Shown here: piece by piece, positions 32,790-43,615 of the stretch
Position numbering within the stretch: the stretch's first letter is position 1
Layout of the letters: the number at the start of each line of letters is the position of its first letter
Origin: Chara braunii
Lineage: Eukaryota; Streptophyta; Charophyceae; Charales; Characeae
Assembly: GCA_003427395.1 (NCBI GenBank)
Contig: BFEA01000021.1
Coordinates: 2,026,960-2,090,959, forward strand
Direction: 5' to 3'
Length of the DNA stretch: 64,000 nt
Notes under the pieces: model-generated
What the model was told of the DNA's origin: nothing
Seen by the model: only the letters and a program-made list of their open reading frames with translations
Database searches by the model: none
Made by a program: the position numbers and the translations under genes

Positions 32790-35700
32790 TGGATCTGAGA
32801 TCATTAAATGTCAATGGTCTTGCATAAGCCAAATTTGAAAAGAACAAGCGATATATGATCAATTAAGAGGAATAGGTGGGAAGGAATGACCTGACATCAT
32901 ATGTATCCAAGAAACTCATCTCATGGATATTGAATCACACAATTACTGCCATAAACAGATATGGCCCCATAAATCATTCAGGGCCCACGCACCGCGGTCA
33001 GAGAGTGCAAGAGTGGCTATATGGATTCCTCCAGGGTCTAGGGCGGAACCTGTTTATTGGGAGGTGGACAAGGAAGAGGGGAGATGGACTTATATCTTGA
33101 CAATGTTTGAATTGGAGATTGTGATTGTCCTCTGCGTTTATGGCCAAAATGAAGTTAACAATCGTCAACAATTTTTTGAATCCCTCATCCCTAAGTTGCC
33201 GGTAGGCATCCCTATAATCATTGCTGGTGATTTTAACGCCGCTCCGGATCGTAACCTTGATCGGTGGCGCATCCCTCACCCATGCCCGGCCTATGTGGAA
33301 GCGGATGAAGTGTTGATTACTAACCTTACTCAATCTTTCAATCTCTTTGACTCCTACAGAAGACTAAACCCTAACCTTCGCACATTCACATGCGTTAGGA
33401 ATAATCATTCCGCGACGACTACCAAATCTCGTATTGAAGAAGAATTACAGGGGTCTCTTCAAATTGCACAAATATTTTCCAAAAGTCCTCTCGCAGGGCT
33501 TGATCATGCCATGTGTATAGTTATCCTCTCCTTCTCCAAGAAATGGGACCAAGGAAGAGGGTACTATAAACTCAATACATCCCTTCTTAAAAAGGAAAGA
33601 TTTAGGTCTTATATAAAGGATGTACAGACTTTCTGGCAAAGGTAAAAAAGATACCATACAGGATGATGTTATATGGTTCAACAATGGTCTAGATTTTCTA
33701 GGGCGTAAATGCAATGAATATTTCAAATTACTTGCCGCCGACAGACATTCCAATGAAACTAGAATATTACAGAGAATCCAACAAATTCAATCCATGGAAG
33801 AAGATTATCAGAATGTTGGAAATGAGGAAGCCATGGTTCAAGAACTAAAGGAACTTGAAGATAGTTTACTTTCTCTGATGAAATATCGTTGGCAAGGTGT
33901 CAGGATTATAGGAAAGATCCGCCTATTACATACAGAGGGAGGTATGGATGTCAGGTTTTTTGCAATGACCAGAGCTCGAATAGGGAGAACAATCATCGAA
34001 AGTTTAGCTCACCCTCAAAATCCAAATCGACAACTAGCCTCTTCTACACCAGAATGCACCAAACTTGCTAGAGATTTCTTTAAAGAATTATTCACATCGG
34101 AAATACATAATGTCAGCGATAGCCAGAGATATAATGAAATTGATGAATTTTTGGTACCTCTGACGAAATCCCTCTCTTCATCTCAAAGGGAGCAACTCGA
34201 ATTGCCTTTAACTAAGGACGAAATCTGGAATGCACTTTTGATGATGGAAGAGGAAAAAACCCCTGGAATTGATGGTCTTCCTAAGGAATCTTGGGAATCC
34301 ACATGAGACTTCATATCTCAGGATCTAATGAAATTCTATCATAAAGTATGAGAAACAGGTCGGATGGGAGAGTTTGCGGGACAAGGAGTCTTAACCTTGT
34401 TATACAAAAAAGGAGATAAATATAATATTCGCAACTACCGTCCCATTACTCTTCTCGCAGTCGTTTATAAAATGGTTTCAAAAACACTAATAATACACCT
34501 TAATAAATTTATCAGCGATATTATTCATCCCTCCCAAACAGGTTTCATACAAGGAGGGAACATTCAGGATAATATCTTGTTGATTAATGAGTTAATTAAA
34601 TTATCAAGATAATCTAAACATAATGCCTCATTAAATTTATCTTTATAGATTTCGAAAAGACTTATGATCATGTTGACTGGATCTTTTTGGATAAATGTTT
34701 GGATAAATTTAATTTTGGAGCTAATTTTAGGAGATGGATTAAGCTCCTCCACGAGAATGCAACGACAGATGTGATGATAAATGGTAATGTTGCCCCTCCC
34801 ATATCCTTACAACGATCGGTCAGGCAAGGAGACCCCATCGCCCTACTACTGTTTGTAATCATTATGGAAGTTCTCACAGCCAACATCCGACAACAGAAGG
34901 ATATCAAGAGAATCCGGGTTACTACTATCCCTGAGGATGCTATACCAGTCTATTCTTTGTTTGCAGATGACCTATCCCTTATGGTTGATGCCTCTAAAGA
35001 AAACCTGGAAGCCATCCAAAGGGTGATGGATAAATTTTGTAAACTTTCTGACATGAGAGTGAATTGGGGAAACAAAACGTCGGGATGGTGGCTCCACTAT
35101 CAAGGAGGTAGACCACCACATAGGCCCAAGATAAAATGGATCCCCCCATAGACCCCAATAAGGGTCCTGGGGATTTCCCTGTCTCCTCATGGCAAACCAA
35201 CCACAAATAATGTAATGATCATGGACCAAGCACTGTCCAAATTAGAATTGTGGAAGGATAAACTTACTTCTATATTTGGAAAAACTCTTGCTATCAACAA
35301 TGTGGTGTTAGCCTCGATTTGGTATAAATCTGCGATATGGGTCTTGGACAAGCCTACCATAAAGACATTTCAACGACAACTTGTTGCTTTTCTCTGGCGT
35401 CGTAACCATGAATGCGTTAAATTAAAAGAGATCAGTAGAGTGACATGGTTATCTATAATCCAACCCAAAGGTAAAGGCAGCCTTGGGATCATTGATCCCA
35501 CCACCCAAGTCATGGCTCTTCCAATTCAGCGGATTAAGCGTCTACTCTTCAACCCTCAGACCCCCTGGACTAAATTGGCTAGCGAGCAGATCAGGAAACT
35601 AGCCCCACCTACTTCAGAAGAAGTGGACCCTCTCATGTGGTTGGAGAATAAATCGTGTCACGCCCCAAAAAATCCTCCTCAGCGGCCCCTATTCCTCATC

Positions 35701-37082
35701 CCTCAGATCGCCAAGCAGCGAGGGAAGATTTAGTAAAGGATCCCTTCTGGATTGACTTATTAAAGATTTGGAGAAAACTTCCCCTTCCAGATAAAGTGTT
35801 ACCAGAAAGATGGGAAAAGGTATGCCAACAACCATTATTTAATAACACTTTGATTAGGGATTCTCAAGGCTGCACCCTCGACTGCGCAGTATCACCTTGG
35901 AAATGATGGATAAAAAAAAGAATTACTAGGGTAAAAGACATATGGAGCATCACTGACAAAGACTGGGTTAGCCCACAGACCCTTCATGATAGACTGAGGT
36001 ACTGTCACTTTCCGGTGGAAACCCTGGAAAAGATAATTGATATAATACCCTTGGATTGTATTAGAATACTTAAGAAAGGACCGTCTCTATCCCCAAAAGA
36101 CTGGGTGTCCATTTCATTTCAACCAGGAATAGTGGGGAATATTTTGGAAGTCAGTTCTTCTGGGGATATCCTCTTGACGTTATTTGAGTTGGGAGAAGAT
36201 GGGTTTCTCACATCAAGATCTCACCAGCAGACAGGGTGGTTTAAGCATGATACCCTCTTCCGAATCAGGGTGCTCTCAGTTGAAGAAAAATTGCTTGCCT
36301 ACAAACCAGATACCCCCATCTCCCACCTTCCACTTGATCCAATCTGCTGGTCTTGGTCAGTACACAACCCAGTAGGACCAACCCATATCACGACGCTCCA
36401 TAATTTATCGGTTAAATTTGTATATAGGATGCTTAGGCCTAAGGTGTGTCTAAAGGATAGAGTGCGGAATCGGTGGATGAGTCATCTAAGGGTAGGTATG
36501 GAAGAAGTACGCTCAGTCAAGTGGTTTCAACTGTCCAAAACTAAGCCTGCCAAAATTGCCTCTCTTCAATGGCAAATAACTCATCGCTGTCTTCCCACTA
36601 ATGACTGGCTTATTGATAGAACTTCACTAGAACAGAAAGGAAAAGCATCCCCCTGGTGCAAGTTCTGTAAATCTGTCTTTTCCAAACTTATTCCTAAAAC
36701 ACTAGAACACATATTCTTGCAATGCCCAGGATCGGTGTGGTTATGGCGCTGGTGGGATAAAATCTGAAATCAGATCGGAACATCTCTCCCTTGGCCATGG
36801 AAATGGAAAACTTTATTACTTGAATCCTGGTATCCGTCACAAGTGGATACCTTCACACTTAATTTTTTCAAGATAACTAGGAAAGCGGTCATATGGGCAC
36901 TGTGGGTTCGTAGGTGTACCTATGAGATGGAAGGAGCTCGGCTTGATGACCCGGAATTTACTGATACCATCAAGCAACAAATTCAGGTGGAAATCACAAC
37001 CAGATGGGAAACATTGAAGGATAAGTTAATTTTTTTTTCTTGAGGAAAAGACATAAAAAAACACATCCTAACATTTAATTAA
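32790..37082 (+). pseudogene. LINE-1 ORF2: APE endonuclease, reverse transcriptase, zinc finger
   Basis: Endonuclease: LRSLNVNGLA, QETH, AGDFNAAP, a degenerate SRIE and LDHAMC. RT: PGIDGLPKE, VLTLLYKKGDKYNIRNYRPI, FIDFEKTYDHVDW, RQGDPIALLLF and the catalytic FADD (about 34965). A C-terminal finger CKFCKS...EHIFLQCP lies at about 36660-36730. Its job is nicking chromosomal DNA and copying LINE RNA there. Frameshifts fall near 33640, 34630 and 35730. In-frame stops include TGA 34304, TGA 34349, TAG 35149, TGA 35904, TGA 36765, TGA 37041 and TAA 37080. At 34304 LINE-4 has Trp. Confidence 0.85.
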
Positions 37083-37521
37083 AACTGGCTTGGAGGGGTT
37101 CAAGGAGGGAGGGTGAGACGGGTGGAATGGGAGAGAAGGCAAGCAAATGGTTCAGAAAAGGATTCATGGAATTATCGACTTATTTTTCATGACTGGTGTG
37201 ATATTGATCCCAGCATTCCAATGAGCCCACTCTCAGATTTCCCATATCCCTTTCCCCCGTCAGGTATGCCACTGGTTCCAATCTCATGGTACGCGCGAGA
37301 TGTTGTTTGAAACTACGAACAGTACTTTTATCCTCTCTGTTCAAAATTTGCATCAGGCTTTGGGGATAGTAGGAAGGATGGCTAGACCCACTTACCTTAG
37401 TATCACATCAAGGCAGCAAGTCATAACGAGTCAGTTCAGAAAAGGTGTTGGGCCTGGTTCCCAGCGTCGAAAGTCTTTGAATGATTGGAAGTGCTTGAAG
37501 GATCTCAAATGTTTATGATGT

Positions 37522-37647
37522 AAAGGGACGCTGGACCCGTTTTTCAGCAGATGCAGCTCCCCACCAATGGAACGGAGCCATCTTTCAAGCAGGGAGAATA
37601 GAGGGGGTGTCTGCTCTTATCAGCATCCCTCTATTCCCCATCAAGGA

Positions 37648-37678
<31 letters not shown>
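37522..37678 (+). other. LINE-1 three-hairpin 3' tail plus poly(A)
   Basis: Hairpin 1 GCTGG...CAGC (37530-37548), hairpin 2 GCTCC/GGAGC (37556-37560 with 37574-37578), hairpin 3 a perfect 9-bp stem AATAGAGGG/CCCTCTATT (37597-37605 with 37627-37635) enclosing GCTCTTATCAGC, then 27 A. Copies at 654-802 and 8838-8981 share layout and loop but have unrelated hairpin-3 stem sequences. In LINEs such 3' structures serve as RT recognition sites. That role here is inferred. Confidence 0.75.
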
Positions 37679-37680
<2 letters not shown>

Positions 37681-37685
37681 TAGCA

Positions 37686-38673
37686 ATTTCTGGGAGACAT
37701 CTTCTTCTCATGAAAACTCTTTAGATTTTACCCAAACCAAATCACCTTCTTTGAATGTAGATGGTCGACGGTGTTTCTTGGCTTGTTCAATCATCTGTAG
37801 TTAAGTTTTCCTTATATTATCTTTAACTTTCTAAATGTATTCCTGAAACAAGATTGCATATTCTCAGGTTCCTGGGGGCAACCTAAGAAATTACTCCCGG
37901 TTCAGTACATCAATGAGACGTTTAGGCTTCCACCCTTTATGAAGTGCATTTGGGGTTCGTCCAGTATATGTGTGGACACTATTGTTGTATGCACTTGCAA
38001 TCTTAGGTAAGTTCTCGTCCCAATCAATCTGATCGGGTCTTATATACATACACAAAAGTTGTTGGCACAGACGATTCATTTATTCAGTCTGGCCATTCGT
38101 TTCGGGATGCCTCCCTGACGACATGGTCAGCCGTGTACCATAAGCTTCCATCAGCTTTTGCTATGACAGACTGGTGAAACTGACATCTCGATCAGACACG
38201 ATGGTTTTAGGGAACCCATACTCAGTGACCCATCGCATCTGAAACTTTTGAATGACAAGTTCAGTACGCGTTTCTGTTGGTAAGGGAACAAACATAGCGT
38301 ATATAGAAAAAAGATCCACAATTACCTTCACTTGATTATTACCATTGCGACTTTTAACCAGACTCATAAAGTCAATGGAGATAGACTCACCTGGTTCGCT
38401 TGGTATAGGTAATGGCTTGAGAAGTCCAAGGGGGTTCTCATGCGATGGCTTGTTTCTCTGACACACTAGACATGTACGAACATATGTTAGTACATCGTCT
38501 TTGAGTCTCTTCCATTCGAAACGTTCTCTGACTTCAACATATGTTTTCTTGAAACCAAAATGTCCCTCAGAGTCGTGACATTCCCCAATCAACAGACTTT
38601 TGATCTCTTCGTTATGAGGAATACATAGTCCTTGTTCGGTTTGGTCAATCAAGAATAACAATCCATCAGTCAT
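37686..38673 (-). pseudogene. Ty3 integrase: zinc-binding and catalytic domains
   Basis: The HHCC zinc-binding module (HDSEGHFGFKKTYVEVRERF...CLVC) is followed by the catalytic core with ISIDFM, VIVDLFSIYAMFVPL, FPKTIVSDRD and RHPETNGQTE. Stops interrupt it at S*QKLM (38161-38163, where the family has Trp) and E*MNR. Further on, MIEQAKKHRRPSTFKEGDLVWV leads into the LINE insertion point at 37685. Confidence 0.85.
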
Positions 38674-38751
38674 TCTATAGTTGGGTAGTTAGGACGGATC
38701 TCGTACAAAGACATCCATGATTGGTTTCCAGATAGGATCAGTAGCATATCC

Positions 38752-39775
38752 TTAGCGAATCTGGTCTTTCAGGTCATTCCCAACATCTAAGTAAGAGACA
38801 ATTGCACCAAAGAAATCACTCCATCTGGACAATGCGTCTGCGACAACATTAGACTTACCTTTGATCGTTTTCAACTCAAAATCGAAGGTATCAATAAATG
38901 CAGACCATCGTACCAGCTTATCAGAGAGCCTAGGCTGTGTCTTTATCCACTTCAGAGTAGAGTGGTCTGAGTACACAGTAAAGTGTCTCCCTAATAAGTA
39001 ATGTTTCCACGTGTTTAGTGCATAGGTTAAGGCATACAACTCCCTTTCATAGGTGGAGTTGACAACTTTTTCCAACGGCAGTCGTGCAGATATAAACTCA
39101 ATGGGCCTATATCCCTTGCCATCATCTTCCACGTGTTTAGTGCATAGACTAAGGCATACAACTCTCTTTCATAGGTGGAGTTGACAATTTTTTTTTCCGA
39201 CGACAGTCGTGCAGACATAAACTCAATGGGCCTATAGCCCTTGTCTTCATCTTGCTGAAGAACGGCGCCAATCCCATACTGACTTGCATTAGTAGTGACA
39301 ATGAAAGACAAAGACGGGTCAGCAATCTTAAGGACGGGGTAGTGAGTCAGTGCATACTTCAATTTCCGAAAGGAAGACTCACAATCCATATCCCACAACC
39401 AAATAGTTTCTTTCTTTAACAATCTTCGCATTGGTGCAGCAATCAGTGAAAAGTTCCTAACAAACTTCCTGTAATAACTGGCTAAACCAAGGAAAGATCG
39501 CAATTCCGTTATAGACTTAGGTTGTGACCAATCTCTAATTGTTGAAATTTTCTTCTCTTCTGGCCTCAGACCTTCTTCGTTCACTATGTGACCTAAGTAT
39601 AACACTTCGGACTTAGCAAACTCATATTTATTGGGATTGATCCTGAAGTTACCCTCACGCAACTTCCCCAGCACCAGACAAAGGTGCTTCTCATGATCTT
39701 CTAGTGTTTTACTATACACTATAATATCATCGAGATAGACAATGACAAACTTTGAAAAGTTGCGGGGGCGTCATT
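38752..39775 (-). pseudogene. Ty3 reverse transcriptase (C half) and RNase H
   Basis: Contains the catalytic RT motif FVIVYLDDIIVYSKT near 39719-39755, the connection region (GHIVNEEGLRPEEKKI, LRSFLGLASYYRKF) and RNase H (TNASQYGIGAVLQQ, YSDHSTLKWI, SNVVADALSR). A segment with GYRPIEF...NSTYERELYAL.YALNTWK appears twice in tandem (about 39000-39115 and 39130-39245), which breaks RNase H. Upstream sequence jumps from the RT start directly to the YLDD block, so the RT fingers and first catalytic Asp are deleted at about 39775. Confidence 0.85.
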
Positions 39776-40204
39776 CCATCATTTCTCTGTTAAGTCTTGC
39801 AGTTGTTTCCTCAACTCCTCAAGTTCCCTAGCAGACATTCGGTAGATAGGGCCCTTGCGAATCTTACTTCCATGAATAATTTCAATGGTATGCTTAATTG
39901 CACGCTCAATTATTCCTGTGGGTTCAGTGAATAATTCTTTATATTCGCTTAAGAGTTTCTCAGTTGAAGGAGGGCAGAAAGTAGAACATTCTCCGACTTT
40001 CTTTACAAAGACCATCATTACTTCCCATTTCAACTTTTTCTTTGAAACCATCGAACGAAACGCTGGGTAACTCATACAACAAAAAGAGAGACTTGAGTCA
40101 GACCCAGACTTATGAAATAATTTGATTGGTTTCAATTCAGATTGTGCGTCTCGCAACCGCATAACTTTCTCTTTGAACTTAATATCTGGGTTGGTTTCCT
40201 CATG
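39776..40204 (-). pseudogene. Ty3 protease-RT linker
   Basis: An ORF ending ...IRKGPIYRMSARELEELRKQL, the conserved lead-in to the gypsy RT domain. An in-frame stop separates it from the protease end (IMD*HE, where gypsy elements have Trp). It ends at the RT deletion. Confidence 0.8.
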
Positions 40205-41961
40205 TCAATCCATTATCAGAATCAAGTCAAACGGTAGGTTCTTTTCGATCAGGAAGGATACTTCATGCAAAATCTTCTTACCTTCCCTTGTTCGAAACCA
40301 ACACTTAACACTATCAACGTACTGCGAGACAGTGATCGTGCTTTTGTCAGCTAAAACAAACGTGATAGGTCTAGACAGTTTACACACCTTCATTCCGATA
40401 TGCAACTTGCGGATTGCTTTCTTGGATATGTAGGATCGTGTGGCGACTCGCTTTGGGTTCCGGATCAACGGGCACCATGCAATTACATGCCCTGTAATGC
40501 CACACTTCAGGCACTGTGCGTTGTCCATTCGTTCCTGCCACGTTTCTTGTGATAGACCCATCTTTTCCCAAGGCTTCCCCGGCCGCAATCCCGAGGTGCC
40601 CTGGGAACGAGCGTGACTTCTTCTTCTTGACTGGCGGTCGTGGTCCTCCCTTGTTGACCACGGCAGCAGTGACTTCCCCCTTCCCGGAATCACTGCTGCT
40701 TGTCACACCCTCGGCCTCTAATGAATACTTCTCCACGGTATCGTCATCAAAGACGACAAGGGTGTGACCCTGACGCTTTTGGCGCCAAAGTATCTGTTTT
40801 CCTGTTCCTGCACCACCACCATATTTCACAACAGACGCATAAGAGTTCTTAACCTGAGAGGTTATTTGCTCTCATTGAAGAGTCAGATCCCGAAACTGCC
40901 TATAATTATACTTACCAGACTTGGACTTTGCCACGAGTTGTCCACGAATGGGCTCGGGTAGAGCACGAGAATAGATGTACAAGATCTGGTTGTCTTGCAG
41001 GTTCAGTCCCGGAACCTACAACAACCGATCAACTTCCCGAGATAACGACTCCACAGAGGTCCAATGTCTTTGACCAATCGTGGTGAGCTGGTCAAAGGCC
41101 TTATCGACCGTCATTTTGTCCAAAAACCGTTCTTTGATCTTCCCAAGGAACTGTTTGAGGTTCAAAGTTCCAACCCACTGCCCGATGCCATCGAACCCTG
41201 CGGCATTGGCTTCGGCCAAAACCCAGTCCTTAGCTTCCCCACCAAGACAAGAGGTAGACAATGCAACCTGGGATTCACGTTCGACAGGGGCGTGCTACAG
41301 TACGTTTGAATCTCTGCGATCCATAAGAGCGAATTTTCGTCTTTCTTATTACAAAACGTGAAAGACAATTTCATTTTAACTTTTTCTTTCCTCTTGGGTT
41401 TTTCCGGAGCCGTGGTTACTTTGTCCTGTGGCTTCGGAGAAGGAGACTTTGGAGGTGGAGAGGAAGGAGGGCAGTTGGGTGGAGAAGACGACGGACTCGA
41501 AGGCTCCCCTTTCTTTGTTTTTGATTTCTCTTCCGTCTTCTTTGTTTCTACCTTGAGAGACTTTATGGCGTCCCCCATCAGTTTCTCTGGCTTTTCAGTC
41601 TTTTCTTCCTTTACCTTTTTCTTTCCCTTGACCAAATTCGTGATTATCCGAAGCCTTGAGGCTGCATCATCAATTTGTGACTGCATCCATTTGCCAAACT
41701 GATCGATTTTCATTTCCAGATGGGCAAGGTAATTCACAAGCTGAGCCAAAGAAATCTCATGTTCTTCCCCTTCGTTTTTTACAACAGTTTGTCTAATTTC
41801 TTGCACTTTCTGTTCTTGCTGTTCAATTTTTTTCTTTCTTAATTCTTTTTTCCTCTTCTTCTCTTTCTCTGGTGCTTCTTCAAGTTGTCTGATGTTTTCA
41901 TCCACGGTTTCTTCAGACACAACCCTTTCTCCTTCTTCTTTCCGTGCAGCAAGCTCGGAGA
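40205..41961 (-). pseudogene. Ty3 gag with CCHC knuckle and protease region
   Basis: The N-terminal part is a Lys/Glu-rich probable coiled coil (about 41850-41500). It is followed by a capsid-like segment (GGEAKDWVLAEANAAGF, IKERFLDKMTVDKAFDQL at about 41261-41016). The nucleocapsid knuckle CLKCGITGHVIAWC lies near 40515. Protease-like sequence follows (FVLADKSTITV, FLIEKNLPFDLILIMD). The frame shifts more than once. The upstream end fuses directly to truncated LTR at 41966, so the normal leader and primer-binding site are absent. Confidence 0.75.
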
Positions 41962-41965
41962 ACTG

Positions 41966-42448
41966 ACAAGCAGCACCTCGCCAAGTCACAATGCCAGCCT
42001 CGCAGCGTCGAGCCAACATTGAAGTCAACACGTGAAGTCAGCATCAACGCAAGACAGAATGAATGTCAAAGTCAGGGAGTCAGCTCTTATGTAGTGTTTG
42101 ATGTGGGGTCTAGTCCCCGGATGCTGTATCCCTCAGCCATTCAGATCTCAATGTGAATGAGGGCCCAGATTGGCCTGAAACCAAATTCCCTCCGCCCTGG
42201 ATGCTGTCTGGGTACCTGCGCACAACAAGCGAGTGTATCCAACCAAGGGCCTGGGTGCGGTACCTTTGACTCTACAGTTGACTTTGACTCTTGAATTTCC
42301 TGTGCGCAGCGTTCGGTCACACAGCCACACTCGACAGACTCAGGCCTGGGCGTGCCTTGGTCACACAGCCCAGCGCAGATCAACTCAGATCTGCGTTTCC
42401 TGGGGCTGAGTTCTGAGCCCCAGGCTACTTCTGAACAGGGTTATTACA
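41966..42448 (-). repeat. 5' LTR of the Ty3 element, truncated
   Basis: Matches 26597-27081. It starts TGTAATAACC in element orientation but lacks the last 500 bp or so of the LTR. No sequence complementary to a tRNA 3' end is visible at the junction. Confidence 0.85.
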
Positions 42449-42493
42449 GATCGGTTATTTCAAAAAAAAAAAAAAGAAAAAAAAAAGAGAGAG

Positions 42494-42553
42494 ATTAAAC
42501 TGATCAGAACAGATACTGCAACTTGATCTCAGCCAAAAGACCGAGAAAGGTGT
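42494..42553 (-). ncRNA. U2: U2 snRNA 5' fragment
   Basis: Reading minus, CACCTTTCTCGG, TTTTGGCT, GAGATCAAGT, the branch-site pairing region GCAGTA and TCTGTTCTGATCAGTTTAAT follow U2 from near its 5' end through stem IIa, then stop in a CT-rich tract. It is only about 60 nt, so a pseudogene fragment. The Ty3 element inserted about 45 bp away. Confidence 0.85.
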
Positions 42554-42572
42554 AGGGAAGTGTTTTTGAATT

Positions 42573-43049
42573 GATTTATTTGCGGCGTACCCCTCTGATG
42601 ACGACTTACCCTGTCGCGCCCCTCTGACAAAGATGGAAGGTTTCGAAAAACCCCTGGCGTTGTTTGGGCCTGTAATATGTTCAATATGCCCCTACTGGTA
42701 CCGGTTCCAATTTTCCAGTATGCCTAGGCAGCTCCCCTCCCAGGGCCAGGGGAACGGATGGGAGAGTCGTCAACGGCCACAGGGGCATGCTGGACAAATG
42801 CACCCCTCACTGACAGGTACGTGCAGGAAAGTTTAGAGGCCCCAGGGGCATGACAGGGTAAGGTGGCCATCGGAGGGACACGCTGCAAATAAATCGGGGG
42901 CCAGGGGAACGGATGGGAGAGCCACTAAGGGCTACAGGGCCATGCTGGAAAGTTGCACCCCTCACTGACAGGTACTTGCAGGAAAGTTTAGAGGCCTGAG
43001 GGGCATGACAGGGTAAGTTGGCCGTCAGAGGGCCCGCTGCAAATAAATC
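42573..43049. mobile_element. Foldback MITE with internal tandem repeat
   Basis: The ends GATTTATTTGCGGCG (42573) and CGCTGCAAATAAATC (43035-43049) are inverted partners that extend inward through ACTTACCCTGTC. The right half contains two copies of a unit of about 150 bp with CCAGGGGAACGGATGGGAGA and CACCCCTCACTGACAGGTAC. It is non-coding. Confidence 0.7.
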
Positions 43050-43489
43050 GGACTTTCAGGGGCATATTGAAAATTTCCATGGAGTTTTCTTCCCAGAAAA
43101 ATGAAAAAGGGGGAATAAGAAGGCCCAGTAGAGCAGCAGGAGAGGAAGCTCGTGGGCCCAACAAAACAAGAAAAATAGGACACCAAGTAGTACTGCTGGG
43201 GCGCGGTCCCACTAGCCAAGGGATGACACCACATTCTAGATGTGGAACAAAAGTTCATTTTTCCTTTTTTTTTTTTCAAAAGGGCACCGCCCTTGAGATA
43301 TGAGCATTGGACTGGCTGGCCCCAGGCAATTGGGAACATATGTTTTTTTGTTCATGTGGTTGTATCTTCAAACTTGGGTCTCAAACAGATGGTAGGTGTA
43401 TGTACCAACAGGCCTGGGCATGTTGGTGGACAGATTTTGCTTGCGCAACATTCATCTGACAGTAGTGACCACGCACAAAGCTCAGTCCT
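43050..43489. other. No gene recognised
   Basis: Mixed sequence. CGGTCCCACTAGCCAAGG at 43202-43219 resembles one end of the GGTCCCAC foldback family. Confidence 0.4.
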
Positions 43490-43615
43490 TGGGCCTCTCC
43501 ACACCACTCTCAAAAAAAGTGAAAAAGACAAAAATGTGGGGGGTGCATCTGGCCATGTTCTAGCAGGAAGTTCATTCTCATTTTGCACATTTTGAGAGTG
43601 GTGTGGCCATGCCCC
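43490..43615. mobile_element. Short MITE, AGGGCCTCGCC family, copy 3
   Basis: GGGCCTCTCCACACCACTCTC pairs inverted with GAGAGTGGTGTGGCCATGCCC. The interior TGCATCTGGCCATGTTCTA matches copy 1. Confidence 0.75.

Larger units (their letters stand above)
27513..37678 (+). mobile_element. LINE-1: near full-length non-LTR retrotransposon, 10.2 kb
   Basis: Order: C run and 1.4-kb 5' region, ORF1a (28904-31663), ORF1b (about 31711-32651), ORF2 with endonuclease, RT and zinc finger (about 32790-37082), 3' UTR, a three-hairpin tail (37522-37651) and 27 A residues. It is inserted in the Ty3 integrase with a 7-8 bp target duplication, so it is younger than the Ty3 element. Multiple nonsense codons and at least two frameshifts make it inactive. 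The APE-type endonuclease and terminal zinc finger place it near plant L1-type LINEs. Confidence 0.9.
26093..42448 (-). mobile_element. Ty3/gypsy chromovirus, defective, split by a LINE
   Basis: The element is bounded by GATCG on both sides (26088-26092 and 42449-42453) and reads on the minus strand. It has a partial 5' LTR on the right, then gag, protease, RT-RNase H, integrase, a chromodomain-like tail and a complete 3' LTR on the left. Outer termini in element orientation are TGTAATAACC and CTGTCTCA, consistent with TG...CA. Defects include loss of the 3' part of the 5' LTR with the primer-binding site, loss of the RT fingers/palm, a duplication in RNase H, several stop codons, and insertion of a 10.2-kb LINE in integrase. 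It cannot move unaided. Confidence 0.9.

Noticed and set aside
42494-42553. Functional U2 gene
   Set aside because: Only the first 60 nt or so are present, followed by a CT/T tract, so it is a fragment.
43222-43300. Host gene exon candidates in the MITE-rich region
   Set aside because: No splice-flanked ORF with recognisable similarity, and ORFs overlap repeats.
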